DNA of 64,000 nt, from NCBI RefSeq assembly GCF_000961885.1, contig NZ_JZKH01000008.1, positions 75,493 through 139,492 on the forward strand. The letters are read 5' to 3'. The DNA is from Streptomyces rubellomurinus (GTDB taxonomy: Bacteria; Actinomycetota; Actinomycetes; Streptomycetales; Streptomycetaceae). A program made the translations under genes and the position numbers. The number at the start of each line of letters is the position of its first letter. Position 1 is the first letter of the stretch. Shown here piece after piece: positions 1-8,903 of this stretch. A model generated the notes under the pieces. The model saw nothing but the letters and a program-made list of their open reading frames with translations, did no database searches and was not told where the DNA came from.

Positions 1-810
1 GCGGTCGGCGACCGGCTCGACCATCGACCAGTCGGCGCCGGCGGCCTGCAGCAGCAGCTCGGTCAGCTCCTTGTTGGTCAGCTCGGTGCCGCCGCCGATG
101 TTGTAGACCTCGCCGGCCCGGCCCTTGCGCATCGCGAGGTCGATGCCGCGGCAGTGGTCGGAGACGTGCAGCCAGTCGCGGATGTTGCCGCCGGTGCCGT
201 ACAGCGGCACCTTCTTGCCGTCCAGCAGGTTCGTGGTGAACAGCGGGATGACCTTCTCCGGGAACTGGTAGTGCCCGTAGTTGTTGGAGCAGCGGGTCAC
301 CACGACGTCCATGCCGTGGGTGCGGTGGTAGGCCAGCGCCAGCAGGTCGGAGCCGGCCTTGGAGGCGGAGTACGGGGAGTTCGGCACGAGCGGCCACTCC
401 TCCGTCCAGGAGCCCTCGGAGATCGAGCCGTACACCTCGTCGGTGGAGACGTGGACGAAGCGGCCGACGCCGTGCTTGCGGGCCGCGTCCAGCAGCACCT
501 GGGTGCCGAGGACGTTGGTCACCACGAACGGGCCGGCGCCCTCGATCGAGCGGTCGACGTGCGACTCGGCCGCGAAGTGCACGACCACGTCGTGCCCGGG
601 CATCACCTGGTCGACGGCCTCGGCGTCGCAGATGTCGCCGCGGACGAAGGTGTAGCCGCTGTGGTCGGCGACCGGGGCCAGGTTGGCCTCGACACCGGAG
701 TAGGTGAGCTTGTCGAAGACGGTGATCCGGTCCGTGGCGCCGGCGCCGAGCAGCTGGCGGACGAACTCTGAACCGATGAAGCCGGCGCCGCCGGTGACGA
801 GGATGCGCAT
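1..810 (-). CDS. rfbB: dTDP-glucose 4,6-dehydratase (C-terminus outside window)
   Basis: Second step of dTDP-deoxysugar synthesis: converts dTDP-glucose to dTDP-4-keto-6-deoxyglucose with bound NAD. The first 270 residues are present. A Rossmann GGAGFIGS motif is at residues 7-14, AAESHVDRS at 80-88, the catalytic STDEVYG at 122-128, and the short-chain dehydrogenase YSASK (Tyr147, Lys151) follows. The family is usually about 325-330 residues, so roughly 55-60 residues lie beyond base 1. The gene diverges from rfbA across 82 bp. A consensus -10 (TAGACT) ends 9 bases before the ATG, so the message may be almost leaderless. Identity is firm. Confidence 0.95.
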   Translation of the reverse strand, partial: MRILVTGGAGFIGSEFVRQLLGAGATDRITVFDKLTYSGVEANLAPVADHSGYTFVRGDICDAEAVDQVMPGHDVVVHFAAESHVDRSIEGAGPFVVTNVLGTQVLLDAARKHGVGRFVHVSTDEVYGSISEGSWTEEWPLVPNSPYSASKAGSDLLALAYHRTHGMDVVVTRCSNNYGHYQFPEKVIPLFTTNLLDGKKVPLYGTGGNIRDWLHVSDHCRGIDLAMRKGRAGEVYNIGGGTELTNKELTELLLQAAGADWSMVEPVADR

Positions 811-819
811 AGTGCGGGA

Positions 820-825
820 AGTCTA
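820..825 (-). promoter_or_regulatory. -10 element of the rfbB promoter
   Basis: TAGACT on the minus strand matches the Streptomyces HrdB -10 consensus and lies 9 bases from the rfbB ATG. Transcription would start only 2-3 bases before the start codon, and no Shine-Dalgarno is visible. No good -35 is seen 17-18 bases upstream. Confidence 0.45.
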
Positions 826-879
826 CCGGGGCGCGGAGAACCCTCCGCCCCGCCCCGGCAGGGGCCCGCGGACCTCACA

Positions 880-885
880 TAAGCT
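880..885 (+). promoter_or_regulatory. possible -10 element of rfbA
   Basis: TAAGCT lies 7 bases before the rfbA ATG, giving a predicted start of transcription at or beside the start codon. No convincing -35 is seen, so this is a weak call that suggests a leaderless rfbA message. Confidence 0.3.
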
Positions 886-892
886 GCGGGGC

Positions 893-1768
893 ATGCGTGG
901 AATCCTCTTGGCCGGCGGCACCGGCTCCCGACTCTGGCCGCTGACCCGGGCTGTCTCGAAGCAGCTCCTCCCGGTCTTCGACAAGCCGATGATCTACTAC
1001 CCGCTGTCGACCCTGGTGATGGCCGGGATCAGCGAGATCCTCATCATCACGACCCCCCAGGACCAGGACCAGTTCCAGCGCCTGCTCGGCGACGGCTCCC
1101 AGTTCGGGCTGAAGCTGGAGTACGCCGTCCAGGAGAAGCCCGAGGGCATCGCCCAGGCCTTCGTCCTCGGCGCCGACTTCATCGGCGACGAGCCCGTCGC
1201 ACTGATCCTCGGCGACAACATCTTCCACGGCAGCGGCCTGGGCACCCGGCTCGCCGAGCGCACCTCCCCGCAGGGCGGCATGGTGTTCGCCTACCCCGTC
1301 GCCGACCCGACCGCCTACGGCGTCGTCGAGTTCGACGAGGCCGGCCAGGTCATCTCCATCGAGGAGAAGCCGACCGCGCCCAAGTCCCGCTACGCGGTGC
1401 CCGGCCTGTACTTCTACGACAACCGCGTGGTGGAGATCGCCCGCGACCTGACGCCGAGCGCCCGCGGCGAGCTGGAGATCACCGCCGTCAACGAGGAGTA
1501 CCTCAAGCTCGGCGAGCTGCACGTCACCGTGCTCGACCGCGGCACCGCCTGGCTGGACACCGGCACCTTCGTCTCGATGGTCCAGGCCTCGGAGTTCGTC
1601 CGGGTCATCGAGGAGCGCCAGGGCTTCAAGATCGGCTGCATCGAGGAGGCCGCCTGGCGGGCCGGCCTGATCGACGACGCGCAGCTGCGCGAGCTGGCCG
1701 AGCCGCTGTGCAAGAGCGGCTACGGCCAGTACCTGATCGCGCTGCTCGACGAGGAGGCGGCCAAGTGA
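893..1768 (+). CDS. rfbA: glucose-1-phosphate thymidylyltransferase
   Basis: Makes dTDP-glucose from glucose-1-phosphate and dTTP, the entry step to dTDP-deoxysugars. The 291-residue product has the usual RmlA length. It opens with the nucleotide-binding [14 protein letters not shown] (residues 5-18) and the [10 protein letters not shown] stretch, and carries GDNIFHG in the middle. The ATG at 893 was chosen because [11 protein letters not shown] is the typical family N-terminus; the reading frame stays open upstream into the divergent rfbB. The stop overlaps the rfbC start by 4 bases (GTGA), so the two are translationally coupled. Confidence 0.95.
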   Translation: MRGILLAGGTGSRLWPLTRAVSKQLLPVFDKPMIYYPLSTLVMAGISEILIITTPQDQDQFQRLLGDGSQFGLKLEYAVQEKPEGIAQAFVLGADFIGDEPVALILGDNIFHGSGLGTRLAERTSPQGGMVFAYPVADPTAYGVVEFDEAGQVISIEEKPTAPKSRYAVPGLYFYDNRVVEIARDLTPSARGELEITAVNEEYLKLGELHVTVLDRGTAWLDTGTFVSMVQASEFVRVIEERQGFKIGCIEEAAWRAGLIDDAQLRELAEPLCKSGYGQYLIALLDEEAAK

Positions 1769-2364
1769 AGTTCCGCGAGCTGTCCATCGATGGCGCCGTC
1801 GAGGTCACCCCGCAGCTGCACGGCGACCCCCGCGGCCTGTTCATGGAGTGGTACCGCTTCGACCACCTCCAGGAGGTCGTCGGCCACCCGCTGCGGCTGG
1901 CCCAGGGCAACCTGTCGGTGTCCGCCAAGGACGTGGTGCGCGGCATCCACTTCGCCGACGTCCCGCCCGGCCAGGCCAAGTACGTCAGCTGCGTGCGCGG
2001 CGCCGTCCTGGACGTGATCGTCGACCTGCGGGTGGGCTCCCCCACCTTCGGGACGTGGGAGTTCGTCCGGCTCGACGACGTCGAGCGCAAGGCGGTCTAC
2101 ATCGCCGAGGGCCTCGGCCACGGGTTCTGCGCCCTGACCGACGACGCCACCCTGTCGTACGTCTGCTCCGAGACCTACAACCCGACCGGCGAGCACGCGG
2201 TGCACCCGCTCGACCCGGACCTCGGCATCGAGTGGCCCACCGACGCCCCGCAGCTGTCCGCCCGCGACGCCGCCGCGCCCTCGCTCGCCGAGGCGATCGC
2301 GAGCGGCCTGCTGCCGGACTACGAGAAGTGCCGCGCCTACACCGAGAGCCTGCGCACGGCCTGA
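1765..2364 (+). CDS. rfbC: dTDP-4-dehydrorhamnose 3,5-epimerase
   Basis: Epimerises dTDP-4-keto-6-deoxyglucose at C3 and C5 on the way to dTDP-L-rhamnose or another L-deoxysugar. The 199-residue product has the RmlC cupin features: [10 protein letters not shown] near residue 21, catalytic RGIHF with His62, and YVCSETYNP with Tyr132. The GTG start overlaps the rfbA stop (GTGA). The usual partner rfbD (4-reductase) does not follow directly; the epimerase/reductase two genes downstream may take that role, or rfbD lies elsewhere. Confidence 0.93.
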   Translation: MKFRELSIDGAVEVTPQLHGDPRGLFMEWYRFDHLQEVVGHPLRLAQGNLSVSAKDVVRGIHFADVPPGQAKYVSCVRGAVLDVIVDLRVGSPTFGTWEFVRLDDVERKAVYIAEGLGHGFCALTDDATLSYVCSETYNPTGEHAVHPLDPDLGIEWPTDAPQLSARDAAAPSLAEAIASGLLPDYEKCRAYTESLRTA

Positions 2365-2372
2365 GCCCGACC

Positions 2373-2414
2373 GATGCCCGGACCGCCGCCCGCAGGGCCG
2401 GTGGTCCGGGCATC
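2373..2414 (+). terminator. terminator after rfbC
   Basis: A 15-bp stem (2373-2387 with 2400-2414), extended by an inner GCCC/GGGC pairing, starts 9 bases after the rfbC stop. One pair (2385 with 2402) is G.U in the plus transcript and would be C.A in the opposite one. No U-tract follows. Confidence 0.65.
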
Positions 2415-2513
2415 ACCGTCGGTGGGGGCCCGCTCGCGGCTCAGTATGATGGGCCCGCCGCGGGGCCCCGCCCCGCCCGCCGGCCCGAACCGACCTCCGG
2501 ATGTGCCTCCACC

Positions 2514-3416
2514 ATGACCACCCTGGAAATCCTGCTGCCGTACTACGGCGACGTCGCACTGATGCAGGAAGCCGTCCGCAGCGTGCTGGCCCAGACCGAC
2601 CCGGACTGGCGGCTCACCGTCGTGGACGACGGGAAGGAGCCCGGGGTCCCCGAGTGGTTCGCCGAGCTGGGCGACTCCCGGGTGCGGTACTTCCGCAACG
2701 AGCAGAACCTCGGCGTCACCGGCAACTACCGCAAGTGCCTCGGCCTGGCCGAGTACGAGCACCTGGTGTTCATGGGCACCGACGACGTCATGCTGCCCGG
2801 CTACGTCGCCACCGTCCGCTCGATCCTCACCCAGTATCCCGGCGTCGCGATGATCCAGCCCGGCGTCCAGGTCATCGGCAGCGACGGCCGGCCCAGCACC
2901 TCGCTCGCCGACGAGTCCAAGCGCCGCATCTACGCGCCCAAGCAGCGCGGCCGCGTGCTGATGGGCGGCGAGGACCTCGCGGTCAGCCTGCTCAAGGGCA
3001 ACTGGCTGTACTTCCCGTCGATCTGCTGGCGCACCGAGGCCGTGAAGACCACCGGCTTCCGCGACAACCTGGAGATCATCCAGGACCTCGCCCTGGTCAT
3101 CGACCTGCTGCAGGCCGGCGAGCAGATGGTCGTCGACGACGAGCGGGTCTTCCAGTACCGCCGGCACGCCGTCAGCATCTCCTCCTCGTCCGCGTTCAGC
3201 GGCACCCGCTTCACCGAGGCCCGGCGCTACTTCCTGGACGCCGCCGACCGCCTCGACGCCCAGGGCTGGCCGCGGGCGGCACGCGCCTCCCGGCTCCACC
3301 TGTCCGCCCGCATCCACGCCCTCACCCTCGTCCCGGGCGCGATGCGCGCCGGCCAGTGGCAGGGCGCGAAGACCCTGCTGCGCAACGCCACCAGCACGGC
3401 CCGCCGGCCCCGCTGA
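2514..3416 (+). CDS. family 2 glycosyltransferase
   Basis: GT-A fold family 2 glycosyltransferase of 300 residues that would move a nucleotide-activated sugar onto a surface glycan or lipid carrier; donor and acceptor cannot be read. The N-terminus has LEILLPYYGD, the nucleotide-binding VVDDG at 36-40, NLGVTGNYRKC near 65-75 and a DXD-like GTDD at 88-91. No membrane segments are seen, so it is cytoplasmic. ATG 2514 directly precedes the conserved strand; the frame is open further upstream but without family features. It follows rfbABC on the same strand behind a terminator, suggesting its own promoter. Confidence 0.85.
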   Translation: MTTLEILLPYYGDVALMQEAVRSVLAQTDPDWRLTVVDDGKEPGVPEWFAELGDSRVRYFRNEQNLGVTGNYRKCLGLAEYEHLVFMGTDDVMLPGYVATVRSILTQYPGVAMIQPGVQVIGSDGRPSTSLADESKRRIYAPKQRGRVLMGGEDLAVSLLKGNWLYFPSICWRTEAVKTTGFRDNLEIIQDLALVIDLLQAGEQMVVDDERVFQYRRHAVSISSSSAFSGTRFTEARRYFLDAADRLDAQGWPRAARASRLHLSARIHALTLVPGAMRAGQWQGAKTLLRNATSTARRPR

Positions 3417-3446
3417 CCCTTCGTCCTCCCCTTGGAGTCCTCCGCA

Positions 3447-4403
3447 ATGAGCGCACCGCACACGGCACCGGCCCGGGTGGCCGTCCTCGGCGGCACCGGC
3501 TTCATCGGCCGGGTGCTCGGCGCCCGCCTGCTGGAGCGCGGCGCCGAGGTGGTCAGCCTCGCCCGCAAGGCCCCGGCCGAGCCGGCCCCCGGCCGCTTCC
3601 TCGCCTTCGACCTCTCCACCGGTGACCCGGCCGAGCTCACCGCGCTGCTGGAGCGCGAGCGGATCGACACCGTCGTCAACGCGGCCGGCGGCATGTGGGG
3701 CCTGAACGACGAGCAGATGTACCAGGCCAACGTCGTCCTCACCGAGCGGCTGGTCGAGGCCGTCGCCGCGATGGCCGCCCCGGCCCGGCTCGTCCACCTC
3801 GGCACCGTGCACGAGTACGGCATGGCCCCGGTCGGCACCAGCCAGCGCGAGAGCGACCCGGCCGCCCCGGTGATGGAGTACGGCAAGCTCAAGCTGGCCG
3901 CCACCGAGGCCGTCGTGCGCGCCGTCGAGGCCGGCCGGATCAGCGGCGTCGTGCTGCGCCTCGGCAACGTCGTCGGCGCCGGCCAGCCCGGCCACAGCCT
4001 GCTCGGCGTGATGGCCGGCAAGCTCGACGCCGCCCGCCGGGCCGGCGAGACCGCCCAGCTGTCGCTCCAGCCGCTCACCGCCCTGCGCGACTTCGTCGAC
4101 CTCACCGACACCCTCGACGCCGTCCTGCTGGCCGCCGCCGACCGCTCGGCCCCGGCCGTCGTCAACGTCGGCACCGGCTCCGCCTCCACCGCCCGGCAGC
4201 TGGTCGAGCTGCTGATCGAGGAGAGCGGCGTGCCGACCGAGATCACCGAGGTCCCGGCGCCGGACGGCACCGGCCCCGAGACCGAGTGGCAGCAGCTCGA
4301 CGTCACCGTCGCCCGGGAGAGCCTCGGCTGGACCCCCCGCCGCACCCTGCGCGAGGCCGTCCGCGAGCTCTGGCTCGCCCAGACCGCCGACCCGGCCGCG
4401 TAG
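3447..4403 (+). CDS. NAD-dependent epimerase/dehydratase (sugar-nucleotide type)
   Basis: Extended short-chain dehydrogenase of 318 residues. GGTGFIG at 15-21 binds NAD(P), and MEYGKLK gives Tyr145 and Lys149 of the YxxxK pair; HEYG is near 122. A TTGGAG ribosome site at 3432-3437 supports ATG 3447. It sits where rfbD would be expected in an rfbABC cluster, so it may be the 4-keto reductase making dTDP-rhamnose or dTDP-6-deoxytalose. This is inferred from position; a generic UDP-sugar epimerase is equally possible. Confidence 0.8.
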   Translation: MSAPHTAPARVAVLGGTGFIGRVLGARLLERGAEVVSLARKAPAEPAPGRFLAFDLSTGDPAELTALLERERIDTVVNAAGGMWGLNDEQMYQANVVLTERLVEAVAAMAAPARLVHLGTVHEYGMAPVGTSQRESDPAAPVMEYGKLKLAATEAVVRAVEAGRISGVVLRLGNVVGAGQPGHSLLGVMAGKLDAARRAGETAQLSLQPLTALRDFVDLTDTLDAVLLAAADRSAPAVVNVGTGSASTARQLVELLIEESGVPTEITEVPAPDGTGPETEWQQLDVTVARESLGWTPRRTLREAVRELWLAQTADPAA

Positions 4404-4427
4404 GGCCGCGCCCGACAGAGCAGCACC

Positions 4428-4457
4428 GGCGCCGGACGGACCCACCCGTCCGGCGCC
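4428..4457 (+). terminator. terminator after the epimerase gene
   Basis: A perfect 12-bp inverted repeat (4428-4439 with 4446-4457) with a 6-base loop starts 25 bases after the stop. No U-tract follows, as is usual in Streptomyces. Confidence 0.6.
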
Positions 4458-4499
4458 TCCGCCATCGCGGCAGCACCCACCAGCCCCTGAGGAACCCCC

Positions 4500-5777
4500 A
4501 TGAGACCGCGCAGTCTGCTCCGATCCCGGGGCACCCTGGCCGAGTTGTTCTCCGGCCGTGCCAACAGCTTCGGCCTGCTGCGCCTGCTGCTGGCCTCCTC
4601 CGTGGTGGTCTCGCACGTCTACCCGCTCGCCTGGGGCCACCTGGACCCGCTGTGGGAGAAGAGCGGCCAGCAGACCGACATCGGGAAGATGGCCGTGATC
4701 GGCTTCTTCGTGCTCTCCGGGTTCATGATCACGGGCAGCGGCCGGCGCAGCACCATCGGCCGCTACTCCTGGCACCGGGCGCTGCGCATCCTCCCCGGTC
4801 TCTGGGGCTCGCTGGTGATCTCCACCCTGGTGATCATGCCGCTGCTGTACCGCTGGCAGCACCACACCCTGAACGGCTTCTGGAACGACCCGAACGGCCC
4901 GAAGACCTACCTGCTCGGCACCTGGAACACCTCGCTGACCGGCGGCTGGGACGTCTCCGGCGTGATCCACGAGGGCATCCGGCGCGGCACCAACTTCGAC
5001 GGCAGCGTCAACGGCGCGCTCTGGTCGCTCAAGTACGAGATCCTCTGCTACATCGTCGTCGGCCTGCTGGCCGCCGGCGGGGTGCTGCTGCGGGCCCGCC
5101 GCTTCGTCCCGCTGGCCGCGGTCGCGCTGTGGGTGCTGATCCTCAACGACTGGATCGAGGCGCCCGGCTGGCGCGGCATCCCCGGCGACATGGGCTCCGG
5201 CGTCAACCTCCCGGGCCTGGGCTCACTGAGCATCCACTTCATCGTCCACCTGGGCTTCGTCTTCCTGATCGGCGCGACCTTCCAGCTCTACCGCGAGCGC
5301 ATCCCGATCAACGACGCCCTGGCACTGGCGTCCGCGGTGGCCTTCCTGGCCACGCTGCGCTGGGGCGGCGTCTTCGTGATCGGCTACCCGGCCTTCGCCT
5401 ACCTGCTGCTGTGGCTGGCGATCCGGCTGCCCGGCCCGTTCCAGCGGATCGGGCGCAAGCGGGACTACTCGTACGGCATCTACATCTACGGCTTCACCGT
5501 CGAGCAGGCGCTGGCGATGCTCGGCTACGCCAAGTACGGCAAGCTCGGCTTCCTCGCCTGCGCGCTGGCCGGGACGGTCGTGCTGGCCGCGCTGTCGTGG
5601 CACCTGATCGAGTCGCCGGTGATGAAGCTGAAGGACTGGACGCCCGGGCCGATCCGCCGGCTCAAGGCCCGCAAGGCCGCCCCGGCGGCCGCCCAGGACA
5701 CCGCGCAGGACACCGCTGGGGCACCGACCGAGCGCCGCGAGGCGGAGGCCGTCCGGCCGCCCACCGTCTCCGCGTAG
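4500..5777 (+). CDS. membrane O-acyltransferase (acyltransferase family 3)
   Basis: Integral membrane acyltransferase of 425 residues in the OafA/YrhL family, which acetylates or acylates sugars of surface polysaccharides. The first helix carries the conserved His in VVVSHVY (His39). About ten hydrophobic segments follow, and the C-terminal tail is charged and Ala/Pro-rich (from about residue 385). GAGG upstream supports ATG 4500. Placement beside deoxysugar genes suggests that it acylates the glycan built here. Substrate is unknown. Confidence 0.85.
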   Translation: MRPRSLLRSRGTLAELFSGRANSFGLLRLLLASSVVVSHVYPLAWGHLDPLWEKSGQQTDIGKMAVIGFFVLSGFMITGSGRRSTIGRYSWHRALRILPGLWGSLVISTLVIMPLLYRWQHHTLNGFWNDPNGPKTYLLGTWNTSLTGGWDVSGVIHEGIRRGTNFDGSVNGALWSLKYEILCYIVVGLLAAGGVLLRARRFVPLAAVALWVLILNDWIEAPGWRGIPGDMGSGVNLPGLGSLSIHFIVHLGFVFLIGATFQLYRERIPINDALALASAVAFLATLRWGGVFVIGYPAFAYLLLWLAIRLPGPFQRIGRKRDYSYGIYIYGFTVEQALAMLGYAKYGKLGFLACALAGTVVLAALSWHLIESPVMKLKDWTPGPIRRLKARKAAPAAAQDTAQDTAGAPTERREAEAVRPPTVSA

Positions 5778-5792
5778 CGACGACCGCACGAC

Positions 5793-5839
5793 GAACGGCG
5801 GAGCGCCCGGTGCCCGAGGCACCGGGCGCTCCGCCGTTC
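5793..5839. terminator. bidirectional terminator between acyltransferase and gtrA
   Basis: A perfect 22-bp stem (5793-5814 with 5818-5839) with a 3-base loop lies between convergent genes. It has no wobble pair, so it folds equally in both transcripts. Confidence 0.8.
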
Positions 5840-5865
5840 CGGTGTTCTGCCGTGTCCTGCGGGGC

Positions 5866-6336
5866 TCAGTCCTTGAAGACCCACACCTTCATCAGCAGGA
5901 AGCGGACCACGGTGGCCAGGCCGTTGGCCACGATCAGGCCGCCGACCTCGACCACCTTGGAGGCGTGCGGCGCCGCGTAGTGCAGCAGCGCCAGCACGCC
6001 GGCGCTCAGGGCCAGCCCGATCACGAAGGCCACCGCGCCCTGCAGCTGGTGCTTGAGCGCCCCCTCCGAGCCGGTGATGCCGAAGGTGAAGCGGCGGTTG
6101 GCCGCGGTGTTGGCGACGGCACTGACCGCGAGCGCGATCAGGTTGGCGGCCTGCGGGTCGACCACCTGCCGCGCCGCCACGTAGAGGCCGAGGTAGAAGA
6201 GCGTGCTCAGCACCCCGATGATCGCGAAGGACGGGAGCTGTCGCTTGGCCGTGGAGCCGGACCGCTCCGCGGCCCCCGGCTCGTCGGTCGAGGCTCCTAC
6301 GGCCCGCTTGTCGGTGGAGACCATGTCTGTGCCCAT
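5866..6336 (-). CDS. GtrA-family membrane protein (glycolipid flippase type)
   Basis: Small membrane protein of 156 residues. After a polar N-terminus of about 35 residues there are four hydrophobic helices, the second containing AVANTAANRRFTFG, a typical GtrA pattern, and the last ending in VWVFKD. GtrA proteins are thought to flip polyprenyl-phosphate sugars across the membrane. It is downstream of a GT-C-like protein and a GtrB-like transferase on the same strand, the classic GtrA/GtrB/Gtr-type set. The start is uncertain: ATG 6336 was used, ATG 6324 is an alternative and neither has a strong ribosome site. Confidence 0.85.
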   Translation of the reverse strand: MGTDMVSTDKRAVGASTDEPGAAERSGSTAKRQLPSFAIIGVLSTLFYLGLYVAARQVVDPQAANLIALAVSAVANTAANRRFTFGITGSEGALKHQLQGAVAFVIGLALSAGVLALLHYAAPHASKVVEVGGLIVANGLATVVRFLLMKVWVFKD

Positions 6337-6362
6337 GCTTCGTCGTCGGGTCGGGTCGGTGG

Positions 6363-8810
6363 TCAGGACAGCTCGTACACGGCCACCCGGCCGTTGTCGA
6401 ACACCTTCGGGGCGAGCCTCGCCAGCAGCGGCGACTCCTGGCCCGCCTTGCGCTGGACCACCAGGTAGCGGACGCGGTGGTCGTCGTGCAGCCGGCGCAG
6501 GATGTCGGCGGTCGGGTGGTAGAAGGCGTCCTCGTTGAGCTTGAGCAGCGCCGCGTCCCAGAACGGCGCGGTGGTCGCCGCGGCGCCGCCGGAGGTCGCC
6601 ATCAGCCGCGGCGCGTACGCCCAGCCCTCGATCAGGACGGACCGCTCCGAGTACGCCCCCAGCCAGTGCGAACGGTAGTTGGTGCAGGTCGGGCCGTTCT
6701 TGTAGTCCTCGAACTCCCAGCAGTGGCCGTTGGTCGCCAGGACGTCCTTCGGGTCGCTGTGCGCGCGCACCCAGCGGGCACCGTCGATCTGCGTCTTCGG
6801 CAGGATCCAGGAGCCCTCCCAGACCACGTGCCGGGCCTGCAGGACGTCCAGCCCGAGGCCGGGCAGGCCGATCGCCAGGGTGGCCGTCAGCAGCACCACG
6901 CCGCCGCGCCGCCGCAGGGCCGGCACCGCCCGGGCCGCCGCCCACCACAGCAGCCCGCAGACGGCGGCGATCGCGGCCAGCACGCCGGCGGCGACCAGCG
7001 CGGGCAGCAGCGGGTCGTACGAGTGCCAGGCCTTCTCGTGGCCGAACAGCCCGACCGCCCACTTGGCCCAGTCCGCGGAGTACCGGTACATCAGGTACGT
7101 CAGGCCGCCCGCGAGCGCGAGCGCGCCGGCCAGGAGTGCCGCCACGGCCCGGCGCGGCAGCGCGGCCCGCTCGACGGCCTCGCAGTAGCCCCAGGCCGAC
7201 AGCAGCGCGCCGAACGGCAGGCCGGCGATGGTGAAGTAGCTGGAGTTGAAGCCGTTCACGGCCAGGTAGGCGGCCGGCCCGGCGATCGCGCCGCCGAGCA
7301 GGAACCACTGCACCGGCTCCAGCCGGAACCGCCGGCGCCACATCAGCGGCAGCGCGCCGACCACCTTCAGCTGGTGGTTCAGCAGGAAGGCGCCCAGGGT
7401 CGCGGCGACCACCACGGCCTGCACCGCCGCCGTCCGGCTGTGCTGCGGATCGGCCCAGTACTGCTGGACGTTGCCGAACGGGATGACCTCCAGGCCGTAG
7501 CTCTCGAAGTCGAAGATGACGGCCGTCGCGAACAGCTGCGCGGCGCCGATCACCGCGCCGAGGCCGACGATCGGCCAGGGGATGCGCCGGGTGCCGATCA
7601 GCACCATCAGCCCGGCGAAGGCCAGGCCGGCCAGGGTCACCGGCAGCGAGCTCGCCTTGGCGGCGCTGGAGGCGAGCGCGAAGAGGGCGGTGAGCACGAA
7701 GGCGCCGCGGCCCAGCGCCGGCGCCCGCCCGTCGTCCGCCCGCCCGTCGTCGTCCAGGGGCCCGCCGTCCGCCCGGCCGCGCCGCAGCACGTCGCCGACC
7801 ACGCCGATCAGCGCGATCAGCAGCGGCTGGCTGTAGGTGAGCGACAGGCTGACGAAGGACATCAGCCGGACCTCGGGCGCGCCGAAGGTCCAGCTGCTGA
7901 CGTTGTTCGGGTAGGCCGCGGTGAACTCGCCCACCGCGAAGACCAGCACCGCCGCCACCGGGGCGGCCCAGGCCCGGCCGCTCAGCCGCTGGGCGACCAC
8001 CGCCGTCACCAGGATGCCCAGCGCGGCCAGCGCCGGGACCATCAGCCGCATCTCGATCACGGTCAGGTCGATGTGCCCGACCAGGTCGCCCATCGCCATG
8101 TGGACGAAGGTGAACCAGTGGTAGTGCAGCGGCTCCCCCGCCGCCTGCGGCAGGGTGGGCGGGAAGTCGTGCTTGGCGTTGCCCGCGAGCGACAGCAGGT
8201 ACGGCAGGTCGCCGTACTGCCGGGTGGTGTCGCTGTCCGGCAGGATCGGGAAGCGGGAGAGGAAGACCTCGTAGTAGTACACCGAGGTCAGCGCGACGAC
8301 CCCGGCCACCGACCAGGACCAGCCCGCCGACTGCCGCCGGTAGCCGCGCGGCCGCCAGTGCCGGCGCAGCCCGGGCACCGCCAGGAACGGCACGACCACC
8401 AGCAGCGGCCAGGCGATCGCCGCCTTCTGCAGCCCGAGCGGCATCAGCACCGCCCAGGCCGCCAGCTCCAGCACCAGGCCGGTGGCGGCGCCGAGCGCCA
8501 GGTCCTCGACCAACGTGTACGGGCGGCGCCGCAGCGACCGGAACACCAGGGTGCCGGGCAACAGCACGGCCCAGGCCGCATAAAAGGTGTAGCGGGCGAT
8601 GTCGCCGGGCCGGGTGTCCGCGGCCAGCAGCAGGGCGACCAGCAGCAGGTAGGCGGCAGCGGCGGGGGCGAAACGCAGCAGCCGGCGGAGCACCGTTTCC
8701 CGGGGCCCGCCGGCCGTCACCGCCGTGGCGCGGGACGGCGCGTCCCGCAGGCGCACGTCGCCCGGCCCCGACGAGGTCCCGGTGCTGTCGGTGCTCCCCA
8801 TGCTGTCCAT
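6363..8810 (-). CDS. large multi-pass membrane protein, probable GT-C glycosyltransferase
   Basis: 815-residue protein with an acidic, Ser/Gly-rich cytoplasmic N-terminus (about 45 residues), then some 15 or more hydrophobic segments to about residue 640, then a soluble C-terminal domain beginning near LPKTQIDGARWVRAH and containing a Cys-bearing CWEFEDYKNGPTC segment. This layout is that of polyprenyl-phosphate-dependent GT-C transferases. The position between gtrA- and gtrB-like genes supports a role in moving the flipped sugar onto a cell-wall polymer. No catalytic residue can be assigned with certainty. ATG 8810 was used; ATG 8801 is possible. Confidence 0.65.
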   Translation of the reverse strand: MDSMGSTDSTGTSSGPGDVRLRDAPSRATAVTAGGPRETVLRRLLRFAPAAAAYLLLVALLLAADTRPGDIARYTFYAAWAVLLPGTLVFRSLRRRPYTLVEDLALGAATGLVLELAAWAVLMPLGLQKAAIAWPLLVVVPFLAVPGLRRHWRPRGYRRQSAGWSWSVAGVVALTSVYYYEVFLSRFPILPDSDTTRQYGDLPYLLSLAGNAKHDFPPTLPQAAGEPLHYHWFTFVHMAMGDLVGHIDLTVIEMRLMVPALAALGILVTAVVAQRLSGRAWAAPVAAVLVFAVGEFTAAYPNNVSSWTFGAPEVRLMSFVSLSLTYSQPLLIALIGVVGDVLRRGRADGGPLDDDGRADDGRAPALGRGAFVLTALFALASSAAKASSLPVTLAGLAFAGLMVLIGTRRIPWPIVGLGAVIGAAQLFATAVIFDFESYGLEVIPFGNVQQYWADPQHSRTAAVQAVVVAATLGAFLLNHQLKVVGALPLMWRRRFRLEPVQWFLLGGAIAGPAAYLAVNGFNSSYFTIAGLPFGALLSAWGYCEAVERAALPRRAVAALLAGALALAGGLTYLMYRYSADWAKWAVGLFGHEKAWHSYDPLLPALVAAGVLAAIAAVCGLLWWAAARAVPALRRRGGVVLLTATLAIGLPGLGLDVLQARHVVWEGSWILPKTQIDGARWVRAHSDPKDVLATNGHCWEFEDYKNGPTCTNYRSHWLGAYSERSVLIEGWAYAPRLMATSGGAAATTAPFWDAALLKLNEDAFYHPTADILRRLHDDHRVRYLVVQRKAGQESPLLARLAPKVFDNGRVAVYELS

Positions 8811-8851
8811 TCCGTTGGTCTGGCCCCTCGCGCCGGCGGCGCCGTGGGACG

Positions 8852-8898
8852 GCCGCCGTCCGCGGCCGGGGCGCTCGGCCCCGGCCGCGGACGGCGGC
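8852..8898 (-). terminator. perfect 21-bp inverted repeat between gtrB- and GT-C-like genes
   Basis: Arms 8852-8872 and 8878-8898 pair perfectly around a 5-base loop (GCTCG). It begins 5 bases after the gtrB-like stop and lies 41 bases before the start of the GT-C-like gene, so it would end or attenuate transcription within this set. There is no U-tract. Confidence 0.7.
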
Positions 8899-8903
8899 GT
8901 TGC

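Noticed and set aside
154..771. Long plus-strand ORF over rfbB
   Set aside because: It is antisense to the clear rfbB protein and is a high-GC shadow.
2337..4970. 877-residue minus-strand ORF
   Set aside because: Low-complexity Gly/Ala/Arg product opposite the GT2 and epimerase genes; a frame artefact of high GC.
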